NCBI GenBank assembly: GCA_037577475.1
Contig: CM075206.1
Location: 9,888,401 to 9,952,400, forward strand
Source of the DNA: Chaunax sp. Z400
Taxonomy: Eukaryota > Chordata > Actinopteri > Lophiiformes > Chaunacidae
Length of the DNA: 64,000 bases
Reading direction: 5' to 3'
The first letter of the stretch is position 1; each line of letters begins with the position of its first letter. Positions 42,901 to 57,469 of the stretch are shown here, piece after piece. Position numbers and translations under genes: made by a program. The notes under the pieces are model-generated. The model had not been told where the DNA came from, did no database searches, and saw nothing but the letters and a program-made list of their open reading frames with translations.

Positions 42901-45900
42901 TAGAAGTTATTTTCTCTTTCATTAAATTATGTGATAACTCATAGATAAGCTGCTTTATAACAAGTTCTTCATGAGGTAACTGTATATTTCTAAACTTGGT
43001 GTTGACAAGTTCAGACAATGTCATAAATTGTGACTGGAAAAGCATATGCTTGTTACACCCACCTGTGCTGACCATACCGGCCTGGTTAGCCATCATGCCG
43101 TGATTTCCCACCATGCCTTGCTGCTGTTGCTGCTGCTGCATGAGAGCGTATGGGCTAGTGGCCCTTATGGGGTACTGTAAAGAGGACTGCTGCGGGGACA
43201 CATTCATGTCCAGAGACACGCTCCTCACAGGCAGACCCCTGCCGGGCTGACCTGGTCGAACACCTCCGAAGTCTGTGCACAAGGAGGAGAACGTTTTTAT
43301 TTGAATGCGCTAAAATGGGAAAGTGGACGAATAAAATAGTTCAAACACCGGTGCATATTTAAAATCTTATGACCTCATGATGGTGTACAGTATTTTTTTT
43401 GAACATTGTGACGTTTTAAAATGATGTGGTGTTTCTGCTCCTCTGTAAACGTGGGACTCACTCGTTGCGCCCATGCCAGTCCCAATGGCCCTGTGTTGCT
43501 GCTGCGCTGCCATGGCAGGATTGGTCTCGGACATCTGCAGGATGTCATTGATGATGTTCTGCTTGTCCATGGGACTGGGCAACGAGACGGGCCGCGTCTC
43601 GCAGAAGAGCTGCGGCTGAGCGTTCTGCAGGTCGTTCAGGATGTCATCTAGCTCTGACGACTGGAGGGAGCAGAGAAAGGAAGAGAGGGAAAGTGTGAAA
43701 ACATAAAAAAAAGATTAAAGACTCAGGCCTCTATATAGGAAGCAATTGCTGCCATTGCAATCATCAGCAGACAAACAAATAAAAACATACATGTGACAGG
43801 AATACACATTAACAGAGAGCACATCGAGCACATAAACACAATAATACTCGTAAAAAGAGTCTTTATCCGGGAGATGGGAACAGCATGCTTGGCCTTGTTT
43901 ATAATACAGCAGTAACCTCGGGATAAAATGGACCATTTTCTATCAAATCTAGGCCACACTTCACTTTGACTTAGCTTATCAGACACGTACACCCACTGAG
44001 AGTTTAAAAAGCACAGTGTGTTTGTTCCTCTTTTTTTTTTTTTTACAGTCCACAATTTTAAAGCACACGTTTCAGAAATGCTGGATCAATTTGAACATTA
44101 TTGTTTCCTGATAAACACGGAGGACCAGGGCGAAGAGGCAAGAGTTTGGTTGAAGTCAAAGTTTGAAATTGCTTTGTGCGCCCCCCCTACTGCAAACAGC
44201 TGTACCGAGGCTGCTCGGGGCAAGACTGCATTCACACACAGCTGGGCTTTCGACTATCTGGACATTTTTTGTTTCGTTTTTCACACAACTATCTTTAACA
44301 AAGACGAGGCCATGCTTGGGTCTGGTTTCACTTACTTGAACTGGAGAATTTCTTCCCTTGGAAGCCTGAAGGATTTTTTTTCGTTGTTGTTGTTTTGTTT
44401 TAGGACACTTTCTCTCTATGACACCCAGATAGTAGACAAAATATCTACACCCGAATAGTGCAGTTCAATAAAACAACAATATTACAGCTTCCCTGAAATG
44501 TGGATCATTATTAACTTTATAAAGACACCATTAATTGCAGCATTATTGTGCTGAAATTGACTGTACTACTTGTCTTAACATGAATGTTACAGTCAAAAGT
44601 GAACAAACATCTACATAAGTGACCATAGTGTTTCCCTGTGAGGCCTGAGGGACTTTAGGTAAATAAGACGCAGTAACTCTAACTGGCCAGGAGAGAGCAG
44701 CACGCTTGGAATCACTAATGGTTCCTGATCGTGACATACTGTACAGCAGGAAAACAGCACACCAGCCACAATGTCGGTGTATTACTTCACTGTTCTTTCA
44801 CAGTGATGATAACCGTTCCCGTAAATGCTTCTGAAGATAACACGGCTGCCAAAAATTGCCCGACAGAAGGGTTGACTGTCGTGGGCAAGGAGTAGAGCGT
44901 GCATGTGTCTTAATGTGAGACCTTTCTTACTGCTCCACCTTAAGAGATCCTGTTATGGAAACAGCAGCAGCAGACAGATAGCCACACAATGCAGATCACT
45001 CCAAGCAGCATAAAAAGCATACAGGATATGTGAGAGAGCTGGAGAGCAGCAGAATGGGGGGGCGGTGGTGGGAGAGAGAAAAGCCCTAATGAGGTCAGGA
45101 ATGATGTAATGCTCCGGTATGCTCTCAGTTTGCTCTTTTCCTCCTCCTCTCCATTTCTCTCCTCCCACTTTCTATTCTCTAGTCTTCTCTGGTTGCTTTT
45201 ACCCTTAATGGGTCCTATTTCTATCAATCCATGTTCCTCTTTTCTCCTCAGCGCGTGTTGGAGCATGTAATGCTATCCATGTCTGTCTTTTCTGCACCTC
45301 ATGCTGCTATACACTGTAAAGAATTGTGAGTCCAGATGACCACGATCAAATATTTACTCGTCTCAAGCTACGTCCAATTTGCAGAATCACTGTTTGATTT
45401 CCTTATAGCAGAACAGTATTCACTGTGGAGGGGCAGCTAAGGACACATGCTGTACATCACAAGATGCTTAATAACATGTTTGATAGAAAGGGGGACTCAC
45501 TCCCTACGGTTACATGTATGGGAACAACAGAGGCTGACTGTCTCGCAGCAGGGTGGCCCACAAGGCTCTATTCTAAAAACCTGACATGTAGGACTCAACT
45601 TCAACTGATCATATCTGTGAATGAGAGGGTTCTAATCAGCTTTCAGTCATGCAGTTCTCCATCCTAAGTTCATGCACGGTAAGGGCTTTAATATCAACTT
45701 CAACTTCTTTCACAGAAAAGGGAACTGAGAAACAGGGTGGGTAAAGCAGAACTGCCACCGTCAAGTACGGGAAAAGGAAAAGTCACTGCACCCCAGAATC
45801 ATGTTTGCTATTTGTCAGCTAAAAATAAATAAATAAATAAAATAAAAATATAATATATATATTTGGTTATTTTTGCCCTCTATTTGATAGGATAGCCGAA

Positions 45901-48900
45901 GATATGACAGGAAAGTTTTTGCGAGAAAGAGTGATGCATATGTGGGTCATTGACGAGCTATGACTTTTGTGACTTTCATCTGAAACCTTTTTTTCCCCTT
46001 CTCTCTCGATATTTTTCAAAATGTCAGGTTTCACATGCCAAAGCAATGGACAACTCATGCTACCACAGTGAGCATGTTGTATAATATTACTGATATTATT
46101 TGTGAGTCTGACAGGTCTGGTTGATAGTTAAAGAACAGGGATGCACGATATACTGTACATGTATCCAATAATGCATCGGCTTTTTTAAAAATGGGCTTTA
46201 AGATAATGATGAAATTATAGCTGGTGAATAGAGCAAATAATATGAAGCCAAATTGTTTCCATTGACGTAAAAAGAGCATTATCCATGCACCTTTAAAGAG
46301 GATTTTTGATCCACCAATAAGCACAGAGAAGAAGAACATGTGATGTCATTGTTACGCTCCTGTGGACTCCAATATGTGATGATATCTATGATGATATCTT
46401 AATGATTGTTTAAACGTTGTCCAAGCTGACATTATGGAGTAGTTATCACTCACTTTGCAAAATCAAACCAAAAACACACATCGTGAGTCCACATGTTCAT
46501 TGCCATTACTATGGCACGTACGCATTGACAGTGCATGCACTGGGTGCTTAGGTAGGCATACACGGTCACTACGCCACAAAGTGAACGTGACTGAAAAATG
46601 AGTGAACCAACAGCTCCAGGAAACAAAAATAGGGACACCACCAGCCTCGCCATCCACGTTGTTAAGACTTGAAAACCGGTGAAAACCGTGGTTCTGGTTC
46701 GGAGAAGTAGATGTTGCTCAAGAGATCAGCTGACGGCTCCACAACCAAACTTGTTTTAGCATCTCCAAAACAAACCAACACTCAGAATATGATAAATAGA
46801 AACTCTCGGAGTCAGCCGTCCACGAACCAGCCGCAGTACCAGTGCAAAAAAAACAAACACACTCGGCAAACTTTGGTGGAATCGCTCAGCAACAAACGAG
46901 CCTTCTGACAAGAAAAGCAACAGCTGGTATGACTAAAACCAACACTGTCACCAAGCACATCATAAAAGATGTGACTTGGTTTTAAATACACAAATAATGC
47001 ATATTTTCCTTAAACATGTCATTTCCATTGATGTCATTAGTAGGCAACTATTAATAACCTTCTAACAAGAGCAAGCTAGCAAGCTCAATAGAATTATTTT
47101 ATAAACACACTTTGATGAATGCAAAGTATAATCTAATAATTAAAAATAGAAAATATCAATATTCTGTTAATTAATTGCACACCCCTGGTCACCAGTGTGG
47201 ATTGTTTTTGCCGTTTCAGAGGAAGCAACATGATTCCAAATTGCAAAAAAACCCAAAAACATTCACCAAGTGTTGAGAGAGGAGGGAAAAACTCTCCCAA
47301 GTTTTAACAAAATCTCACAAATCCTTTTAGAACTATGGAATGTTAAATCATCCATTTTTGCAAAAAACAAAAATCTTTCCCAGGTTATAAACTTATTTTT
47401 AAAATATAAATAAGGGGAAATGATCAGTATCTTATTAACATCGGCCATGAGAAGCAGGTAATTACTGGTTATGGGTGGGGAATTAAGAAATTCTAGATGA
47501 AGATATTAAGAGGATTCTACTGCAGTGGAAACAGGTTCGTGCAGCTTTAATAAACACAGTGTTTAAATCATTATTTATAATAACCTTTTAAACACAAGAA
47601 AAAAAACAAACATAAGATAATCGTGCCTTCCATCGTGCCATGGGACTATATGACCGTATCTACACTTCCTCCAGCCATCAGGCCACTACCGCTAAGCTCT
47701 GCTCTGATTTCTCATTTAGCTCTGCTACTGCTATCAATAATTCAGCCCTCAAACAATCATGTGAAGGGGGGGGGGCAGAGGGAGGAGGATAAAGTGGGTG
47801 AGGTTAGCAGAGAGAAGGATGAGTGGACCTTTTAACTAGTACAGACAAACTTTCACACATGACCGAGCAGAAATTCACCAGGAAGGAAACAAAACCAACT
47901 CACACATGCACACACACAGGCGCACATGCGTAATGGCTCTAATGAAGTCGAGGCTTAGTTCATGTCTGACAAATGCACTTGTTCTGGCTTGAAAACCATA
48001 CTCCAGTAAAATACGCTGGAGCCGGAATGAGCCATTAGCATCACAAGCTACGAGTCTTTCAATCTCCATTCAACTGGAAAACTCAGATTTAATCAATTTC
48101 ATCTGCTCTGCCAACACACTGGCCCCCGTATAGACAATAAAACCTCCAATATTAAGCCATACATATTAAACCTCTATTTCTATTCCCCCTCTATTGTTTC
48201 TTGTACGTTGCTTGTTCGACAAACAGACCATTCTCTCTCCCCTCTATCTCCATGGCAGCAGAGAGGACATGCAGGAGCATATGGCTCATCATTTTCACTC
48301 TGGCTGTCGAGGGTGGGCTCTCTTGGGGGTATCTACACCTCTCTTTTATCTCTCCTTCTTTGTTCATTTCAACAGTAGCTCTTATTATCCATCCAATTAC
48401 CTTTTCCTTTCATTTCATATGCACCCCAGTGGTCATGAACATACTGTACATACACAGCTAGCACACGAGCGAACATGCTGTATAAGGGTCTGCCTGCATG
48501 GGAAAAGCCACAATGTTCCCACAAAAGGTAAGAAACAATAAGATATCAACCCCTTTAAGACTAATGCTGGTTAAACTTGCCGATCTGTCTTTGATCTGTC
48601 TCGCTTTCCAGACCAGGATCAAGTGCTGGTTTGTCTAAGGATGATAATGCATTTTTTTCCTCTTCCTTTTAATATGCATTTCTACAAAAATCTGACTCTT
48701 GTTTAATGTTACTTATTTACTCACTGTTCTAAGAGGGAGCTAACGAGGGAATAAAAGACAGCAGAGCATGCGTGAACATCCATGTAATTCTGAGTAATTC
48801 TGTGCATTAGCAGTAATGTATGTGATAGAGCTACGTTTGCTGGACTCATGCCTTTCCTTCATGTGTGTTTGGAGGAGGATGTCACGCACAGGTTTCCTGT

Positions 48901-51900
48901 AAATGCGGCCACCAAATATTGGTTTTCTTTCCTGCACTGGAGAATCAGAAAGCTGAAAACTGATACACCAAAAATCTGAGTTTCCACCAGAAACACTGTC
49001 CCTGCTCACTCCCTTCTACTCTTTTCTCCTTTCAGAGCCAGGCCAGATCGGAACTTGGTGCCAAATCTGAGGATTCTGGCCAAATGCGACCAGGATCAAA
49101 TGACTGCAGAACCACAGGCACTCCTTCCAAATGTCACAGTTGTCTGAAGATGGTGGATAGTATGCTGCAAACACCAAGGCAGTGAAGGGAGCAGATGCGT
49201 ATGTATAGGTGAACACAAAAATGCAGGATGGCTTTAGTGTATATGACAAGACCATTAAACTGAATGGGATCGTATATATGCCACAAATGCTGTCTGATCT
49301 CTACACTGCCAGACCATTTGTGTGTTTAGCTGCATTATCCTGTGTGGACGTGGGACTTGGAGGGAACCAACATCTGCTACCTAACCCAGATTAATGCTCA
49401 GACAGAGGCAAGTGGAGCAGTGACGGGCAAAAAAAAAGTTTTCATTTGTGCAACAGACAACAGAGAAGAAGGTTAAAAAAAACCCTCAGTTTTAAGGCAG
49501 CTATAGCTTTGATCAGCTACATGATACATAAAGGTACACACAAGGAGGAATACAGCTTTCTGTTAGAACTGACCTGTTCAGCCCGGTCGTATCCTGTGTC
49601 TTGTTTCTCAGCCTTGACAAGTGGGTGTTTGCCCCCTTCGACCTTCACTTCCCCTGGCTCCAGTTTAGGGACCTTGTCCTTCTGTACAGCGTCATCTTTA
49701 TCTAGTAGATAGCGTAGCAGGGCATTGTCTTTCTTCTTTGGGCTCAAGGGCTCCTGCTTGGGAGTGATATCTGCCCCAGAAGCTGTACTACCACCACCCT
49801 GGGCTTGGTCTTGGCTCAGCTCTTTGCCTGTAGCCTCTGCAGTGAGTTTGGCCAGATCCACAGGAGATGTACTGTTCTGAAGCAGTTGGTGCAGAATCTT
49901 GTGTTTTTCTTTAAGGGATGTTGCATGAGTGCTACCACCTGTGTGGCCACTCCGGACTCCTGTCCCCGTCTGGTCCTTTCCCTCACCTCCAGCGCCAGGG
50001 GACAGGGGTGTCTCCAGAGGCTCTGGCTTGGTGGTGAGTAGTTGCAGTAGCTTGGTGTGGCCCTTGTTGTCATGAAGACGATTGTGAGTGTCATGGCCTT
50101 CAGAAGTCCCTTCCCTCTCCTCCTTGGGTTCAGGAAGATTGCTCTCTGTGTGAACCTGGGGGTGACCCACCTCTGTGTGAGGCCCAAATGAGTCTCCTGT
50201 GCCACCAGTAGAGCCACTAACTCCTCCAAGTTTTGACATCAGATGGGTGTTTACCCCTGACCCTTGTGTGACTCCAGCTGGGGAGCCTATCTTCCGTTCT
50301 GGAGACCCCAATGTGTGTGCATGGGTGGGCCCATGCCCTTGTCCTACACCGTGGCACTCACTCAGGGCCTGCAGAGCTGACAGAGAACTGCTAGTGTAGC
50401 TGCTAGCATGGGTGCTAGTCGTGCTACTGTTACCTGCAACTCCTGGCCCTCCGCCACAAATTCCTACCGGAGAGGGTGAATGCAGGCCACCTGCTACACG
50501 AGGACTGCCCGCCCCCCCAGGACTACCTCGGTGCCTGGGTGACAACATAGAGTTCTGTTGAGGTGGATGGGGGCCACCGGCTGGGCTGGGGCTAGCACGA
50601 GAAGGGCTGTTCATCCTCCAGTTAAGACCCTGCTGTGGTGGCTGCATGCCCCCAGTGTGGTTGTGTGGTGGGGGACAGCCAAAACGGTAGCCCTGTATGT
50701 GACCTCCCATGGCTGCTGGTTCTCTGGGGCCAGCAGGGCCTGGAGGAGAAAAAGGCGTGCTGTTGCTGCTGATGGTAGTGTCTTGGCCCTGAGGCCCCGA
50801 ACCTGGCAAACTGCCTGGGGTTGGAGGAGTCATGGAGGGAGTGGAGGAGTTCATTGGTTTGGGAGCCATACCTGTGGCCTGACTGCCAGGACCCATGTCC
50901 TGACCCATTCCACATACTGTCTGCTCCCTAGACGTTCAAAACACACAGAGACAATACAATACAGTTCAACAGGTTACATTATGAAGAATTTCCTGTAGAA
51001 GAAAACAGAAAAACTGGCCACCTTACCCTGACACATAACCTATTTGCATCGTTTTAGGAAAGGGTCAATGCTGCTGATCTATTTGAATATTGCTTTACTG
51101 TTTTTTTGTGCACCAAAAACCTTATTTTCTTGTTTAACGTCACTATTAAATTGGTAGCAGAAGTCCCAGTGGTGATTGGGTTAAATACAATCAAATCAAT
51201 CAATCGTGTGGGTACAGAGGAAAGAACTTACCTTAATGTCTAATTTCCCTGCCATCCCATCCCCTGAGACCACTTGTAAAGAATGAACACATGAAGCCAA
51301 CAGGTTGTGCTGCAGGGCACTAACAGGCTACAACATGTAACCAAGCATATGCAGCAGCTCTGTCTCTCTATCCCTAACACATGTGAAGGAGGGGAGACTT
51401 ACCTCTGAAGAATGTGCAGGGACATGTAGAGCTGGGGTTCGTTGGTGGCGGAGGAGCGCACCAGTTTACTCTTGGTGTGGGCCGACACGATGGTTCCATC
51501 AGAGAGGGAGAAACGGTAGATGGGGCTGAACGCCTGTCCATGGCGGAGCACTGAGGACATATATGCACTTATATCACATTCTATGTCAGATGCACACTAA
51601 AATTATTTTTCACTTGGATGACTGATTTGTGTACAAATAATGGACAACTCACTCGGAGTTGCCTGTTTTGTATTGTGTTCTGTTTTCAGTTTGTTTTTGT
51701 GACAGAAATAAAATGGTGACTGGATCGAGTCTCTCAAAGAACCTATGACCCATGATCAGGCCACCATTTTACACAGAGGCTGTCATCCAAAAACAGCATC
51801 AGACACACCTAAAGAGGGAGGTATCAAGAGCCAAAAATTAAACATGATACTCTGAGTCAGTGGCGTTACCTTCCTGTTGATGTCTCTTGGCAAAAGACAT

Positions 51901-53083
51901 CTCTCCGTCATTCTGTAGGTGGAACCTCTGGATGCAGCGTCTCACCAGATCCTCCCAGCCCGGCTTCATGGATGCCCGCAGGAGACTGGTATCCAGGGAC
52001 GTTATCTTGCCTAAACGCAGATGATCTGATTACACTTTCACAATTTCTCTGAATCCAAAGAAACATCTTCAAAATCTTCTTGTTTTCAAAATAATCACAA
52101 AAAAAGTACAACTTTCAATCTTGAATAAGAAAACAATGATACCTAAGGGCTTTTTTTTACCAAGATTATAATAATCTTTAAATACCTAAACTCTTGTGTG
52201 AGGTGATTTATGGGCTGGTGACCCAGGATAAGATGGTGCTGAGCATGTGCTGAGGTAGAAGCTCTACTAAATTGTTAGGAGGGGATCTAAATATAACACT
52301 TAAATATTAGCCTTTACTGACGGTGCTGCTCAGAGGGTTGGGAAAAATCGGTTGTGTGTCTTTGTGAATGTGCCATGTGAATATCAGCTTGTAGGTTCAC
52401 GGCTGTGTGAATGGCTTGTATACCTTGCAGGTCCTGGCGCGTGGTGAAGCTCTCATGCGTTGGAAGCATGGGTCTTTCCTTCATGGGTACCCTGCGAGCT
52501 ACACAGATCAGACACGACTGAAAGTCTATGAGAGAGAACAGAGGAGAGCACAGAAAGAAAAAAAAATCAGGTGGAGGATGTAACAAAGACGACAGGGCAG
52601 AGAAAGAAGGGATGAAGGGGGATGGGAGGGTAGAGGAGGAGGAGAGGGGTGCATGGGGGTGTGAATGATGGAGACAGAGGGAGGGAAAGAAAATGAAATG
52701 CATCTTATTCCCAGGCAGCATAATTAATACAGTTATTAATGAGCATGGGGATCAGGGCTCCGCTCTTTTCATGAGGAGGAGTAGCTCTGCCTGGCAAGGC
52801 GAATGATGAAGTGTGACCTTTGAAAGTGTGTGTTTGCCTGCGTGCGCGTGCATCTCTCTGGCTGGTCTCACCAACAGTGCCATCTCACAACGATGACATC
52901 TCCCCTGGCCCAACAATAAAGATTGCCATCGCTCAAGTTTGACACTTGCCTCTAACGCACATGCACACACAAACACGGACGAGGCAGGCTGGGGTGACCC
53001 CAAAAAGTCTGCCATCTAACTTTGCTGTGCCAATAATACCCACAATCCCACACATGTTTTTGGCAAAGGAATGCATGCCAGGG

Positions 53084-53114
<31 letters not shown>

Positions 53115-56100
53115 CTCATTTTGACTTGTAAAAAGAGCTTCTTGGGTGGTCCGACCCTTAGATCTGTGAATCTCTCTAAATGTTCATTCTCTCTCTCTCT
53201 CCGTGTCTCTCTCTTACTTCGTCTCTCTCTGTCTAAATATATGCAACTGTAACAACTGCCTTCCCACTTGCATAGAGATACACGCATACACTCACACACC
53301 CCTGGCCTGAGTCCTACTCCGTCTACTTGCCAAAGTATGGTTGGCAAGCAGCTGGTGCACAAAGGAAGCCAGAGAGGGGAAAAGACAGGTTGAGACTAGA
53401 CTTGGAGTGAAACTTTTGCATTTCCACTTATTGTTTAAATTAACCACTGAGTTCTATTTTGGCAGTGGGAAATCAGGGCCACTCATTAAAGCCAGTGAGC
53501 AAATACGATTTGGGTAATTAAGATGCAGGATACAAATTTAAGAGTATTGCGTATGAATGCTTAACATTTTAGATAAAAGAACAGTCACGTGTGATTAGAA
53601 TTTTCAGGAACTTTGAAATGTCAAGTTCCCATTTAAAGCCAGGAGCACCAGGGGGAAAGCCCGGTGACCTCTCGGTGACTGGACACTGCAAGGAGAGCAG
53701 TGGCCTGTTACAAAGTGTTTGTGTGTCGAAAGTCATTTCAAGGTTATCAGAAGTCAGGTTGCAATACATGTGATCCAAACAGCCACACCCTTTCCCTGGA
53801 GTCATAAGCATAGATTTGTAAGGGATGCACATGAATTATAGATGGGCTTTAATGACAGCTGCCCAGCCTCTTGTCTCCCTTGTGTCACTTAACTTTTCAT
53901 GGATGCAAGTTGAGTGGCAACAGCACTGCTCTTCATCAGTTTATTAAAACCCTTTTCACATACAGGGCCAGTTAGAGGGCTAAATTTAGCTAAATCTCAA
54001 CGCTCAATTCACGATAAATATACATTTAAATGGCTGCAACTTGGATTCATATTTAGCACCTTTTTTCCCATTGTGCAGCATCGTGTTCTGCTGTTACGTA
54101 GAGCCAAGCAAGCTTCTTAGCTTTCTTGTTTCCTAATTAAGGTTTCTGAGCAACAACATGAGCAAACAGCAAGAACTTAGGATTCTGTTAACTTTCATTC
54201 GTCCACTGAAAATGGCAACAATCTGTTTGGCGTTATGTAAAAGAGATGCTTATAGATTTTCTTTTCGATCGTGGTCCGCCACACCACTTTTGATTTTCTT
54301 GATGCCTTTTTAATTGTATACGCTGGTGTTTAAAGATACCTTTAAGCTAATTTCTCTCAACCAATCTTTCATTCCTCCGTCCTCGTAGTTTCCTCTTTGT
54401 CCGTCATGAGGTGACTTTTGCCTCTAATAATTACAGCAGGGTTTGCACCTGTTATTTATTATTTCAGGACATCTTTAACTGCAGGCTCCGAGTTCCAAAT
54501 GTTTATGGTTCCAAACACGTCTCTGTACACTGTTGTATTCTTAAAGTTTTAGTCATTCTCTAGATTTAATCAGAACCATTCAAATGAGAGAATTTAAACT
54601 GTGACTCTATTACACATATAAAATAAAAAACTAGTCTTGTCCAAGGTTGTTTGATAGGATCAAATGACCCTTTAAGTTTCTTTTTCATACTATATCCCCT
54701 CCCTCTTTGCATACCGTCTCCTTCCTCCTTTATAGACTTGGGCTCGGAAACGGCAAAACACTGCATGGTCTCGTATTTCTGCTGCTGAGGTTCATGGTCG
54801 TGTGGCTCATCCTGGCTTTCGCTGTGGGGGTTGACAAGCATTCGACAGTTGAACGTGTGACTGTTCCTCCTAGGACCCTCACTGGACCATGGCACGCCAT
54901 TCACTACAGGGGACACAACAAGGAGAAACAAGAGGTTATTCGACAAACTTTACAACAGCTACAAACTTTACAACAAAATCGGGGGGATCGGTGAGCTGTG
55001 ACAAGCGAGCCAAGAGAGGCTGCCACATTGCATGTGAAAGACATAATGAGAGCAAGACAGAGAGAATGAAGCCGGGAGAAGTGTAACAACGAGAGAGTGG
55101 TTACTGGGTAGAGATCAGTCATAATGAGCAGTTGGAACCCTGAGCCATCTATCCACTGCCATGCAGCACAGCCAGGCCTCCATATGCACGTCCTCTAAAA
55201 CATCATTGCCAATCTTTCTTCTTCTCTCCAACACGTACACAGACGCAAGCAAACACGCATGTACACGAAAGTGCAAGCAAACACGTGCACACATACACAA
55301 AAAAAAAAAAAGAAGAGGAAAAGAGAGACATGTACAGTCACACACAACTCATTTAACTCAAAGTCCTATCACACTCCATCTGGTTTGTGATCTCATTCCC
55401 TGCATTGATAATCTCCCAGTATCTGGGACACAGCCCACTGATCGTTTCCAGGGTGCTCTGCTCTGTGCTGTTCACCCACCCAGATGGCTGGGCGATCAGA
55501 CCTCAATCCGGAGCACCAGGAGAGAAGAGGGGAGGAGAAGGGACTTAGAAAGAGCTCCTGGTGGGGGTACACTGACATACATTACAATCACCTCTTGCAT
55601 AGAGGACACAGAGAGGCTGGATATGGAGGTAAGGAGAGGTGAGGTAAGAGTGGGTAAATCTGGAGGAGATGAAGAAAATGGCAAAAGTCTATCTTACAGA
55701 AATGAGATGAGCAATGCTTGGAGAAAGACAGTGTCGGGGAGGACGGGAAATGGGAAAGTGAGAACACGAAATTGGGAACTTGGCGAGGGTGGGAATAATG
55801 CACAAAGTAAGGAGAAGCGGAAGGAAGGGCTTCAGATGAGAATATAGGAAGAGAGCAATGCTGCTGACAGGGGAGCGATGCTGAAAAAGGAAGCTAATTA
55901 GCTGAAGTGGGAGGGAGGAAGAAGAGAAGAGTGAGAGCAAATGTCTGGGCTGACCATCAGAAAAAAAGAAAAAATGAAGAACCCATAGAGTCTAGTACTG
56001 TGCCAACACTGAATATAAATCTTGCATAGGAATACGGTAATAGCTAGCTTTCTCTCCATATCAGTTTAACCTTTTAGCATTTTGATTAAACTGCTATCAG

Positions 56101-57423
56101 CCACCTACAGTACAACATACCTGCCTGAGCAGAGGAGAGGAAGGAGGGCGAGGGTGTTAAAAAGTAGTGGTAAACAAACAATGCAAAAAAAAGCAAGTGA
56201 TGAGGCAAATGACAGCCTGCTAAGTTATGGGCAGACGCAGGAGTGATGCAACATAGCGAGACAGAAAACTGACATGTAGAGAAAGCCAGAGGGCAAAACC
56301 AAGGCTTGTAGATAAAATGAGGTTGAGGCTAACCGAGCGATTTGGGCAGCAGGTTTTTGATGAACTCGGCGTGATCCCCAACGTGCAACACGCTGTAGAC
56401 ACTGGTGTTCATCAGCTCCTCCTGGTTGTAGCGCAGGTACTGGGTCACATTCTCAGACACAAACACAATGTTGCCCTCCATGTTAACCACGAAAAAGAAG
56501 CCATCCAGGGCCTGGAAGGGTGAGAGAGAGAGAAAAATATAAGACTTTTTTTTTTTAGAATAAGCACATATTTACAAAAATCAATGAAGTTTTATTGCAT
56601 TTGTACTGTTTTCAATTTAATTGAGTGTCAAAAAGGAATAGAAAATGATCACATTCTGCTTCATTTATGTTTTACAGACTGTCCAAACTTTTTTGGATTC
56701 AAGGCTATAAGAGAGTAAACATCTGTATTTCCCTCAAATACGGCCTGATGACTACCTGCTAATAGGAATAACACCATTGTTAATTAAAAGTCCAGTCATT
56801 CCATTCATGCTTTTCACACTCATAGATATATTTGGGATAACTTTACTGTTGACATAATTTCCGGGTCTTTGTGTACCTTTGGTCGTTTGAGGTTAAAATA
56901 ACCAAATCTTCTGACACAACTTAAAAAGGGACAGTTTTATGAATTACCTGAATTCCTTGTTAGCTTTTTATCTTTAACGATGCAAATTGTGCCTGATTTT
57001 GGTTACTGTGAATCAGCTGGCATGCACATGTAGTACTTGGAAAGACATGAGTCAAAATCTAAGTTTTGCAAAATGCAGCACATCTACATTTGATCTTAAA
57101 ACAGGCAATTAGTATACTGTGTGCTGGGTACTTCCATCACTCATGCGGATGCTCAGCAGCACTGCGTCTCATAGACAGCAGGATAAAAGCAAATGTCTGC
57201 AGAGATTCAAGGATGTGAAGCAGGAGGAGCATTTAATTGAAAGAATACAGCCCCAGGTCAGCCATTAAACACAAGATGGTGTCAATTAGGCCATCAAATC
57301 ACCCAGAGCCTTTAAAAGGGAATTCTGATGGTTGTATAGCTATAAAAATCTACTGTCAAGATAAGAGACCTGAGACTCCTGCCAAGGTGTCTGTTCCTCA
57401 CCTCTGTTTGAATAATCATTAGC

Positions 57424-57469
<46 letters not shown>

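Noticed and set aside
44018..44458. 146-codon plus-strand open frame in an ncoa2 intron
   Set aside because: Starts in a poly-T tract, has no recognisable domain and no splice or conservation support.
50558..50998. 146-codon plus-strand open frame
   Set aside because: Antisense shadow of the large ncoa2 exon.
55161..55847. 228-codon plus-strand open frame
   Set aside because: Low-complexity, purine-rich sequence; the length is explained by composition.
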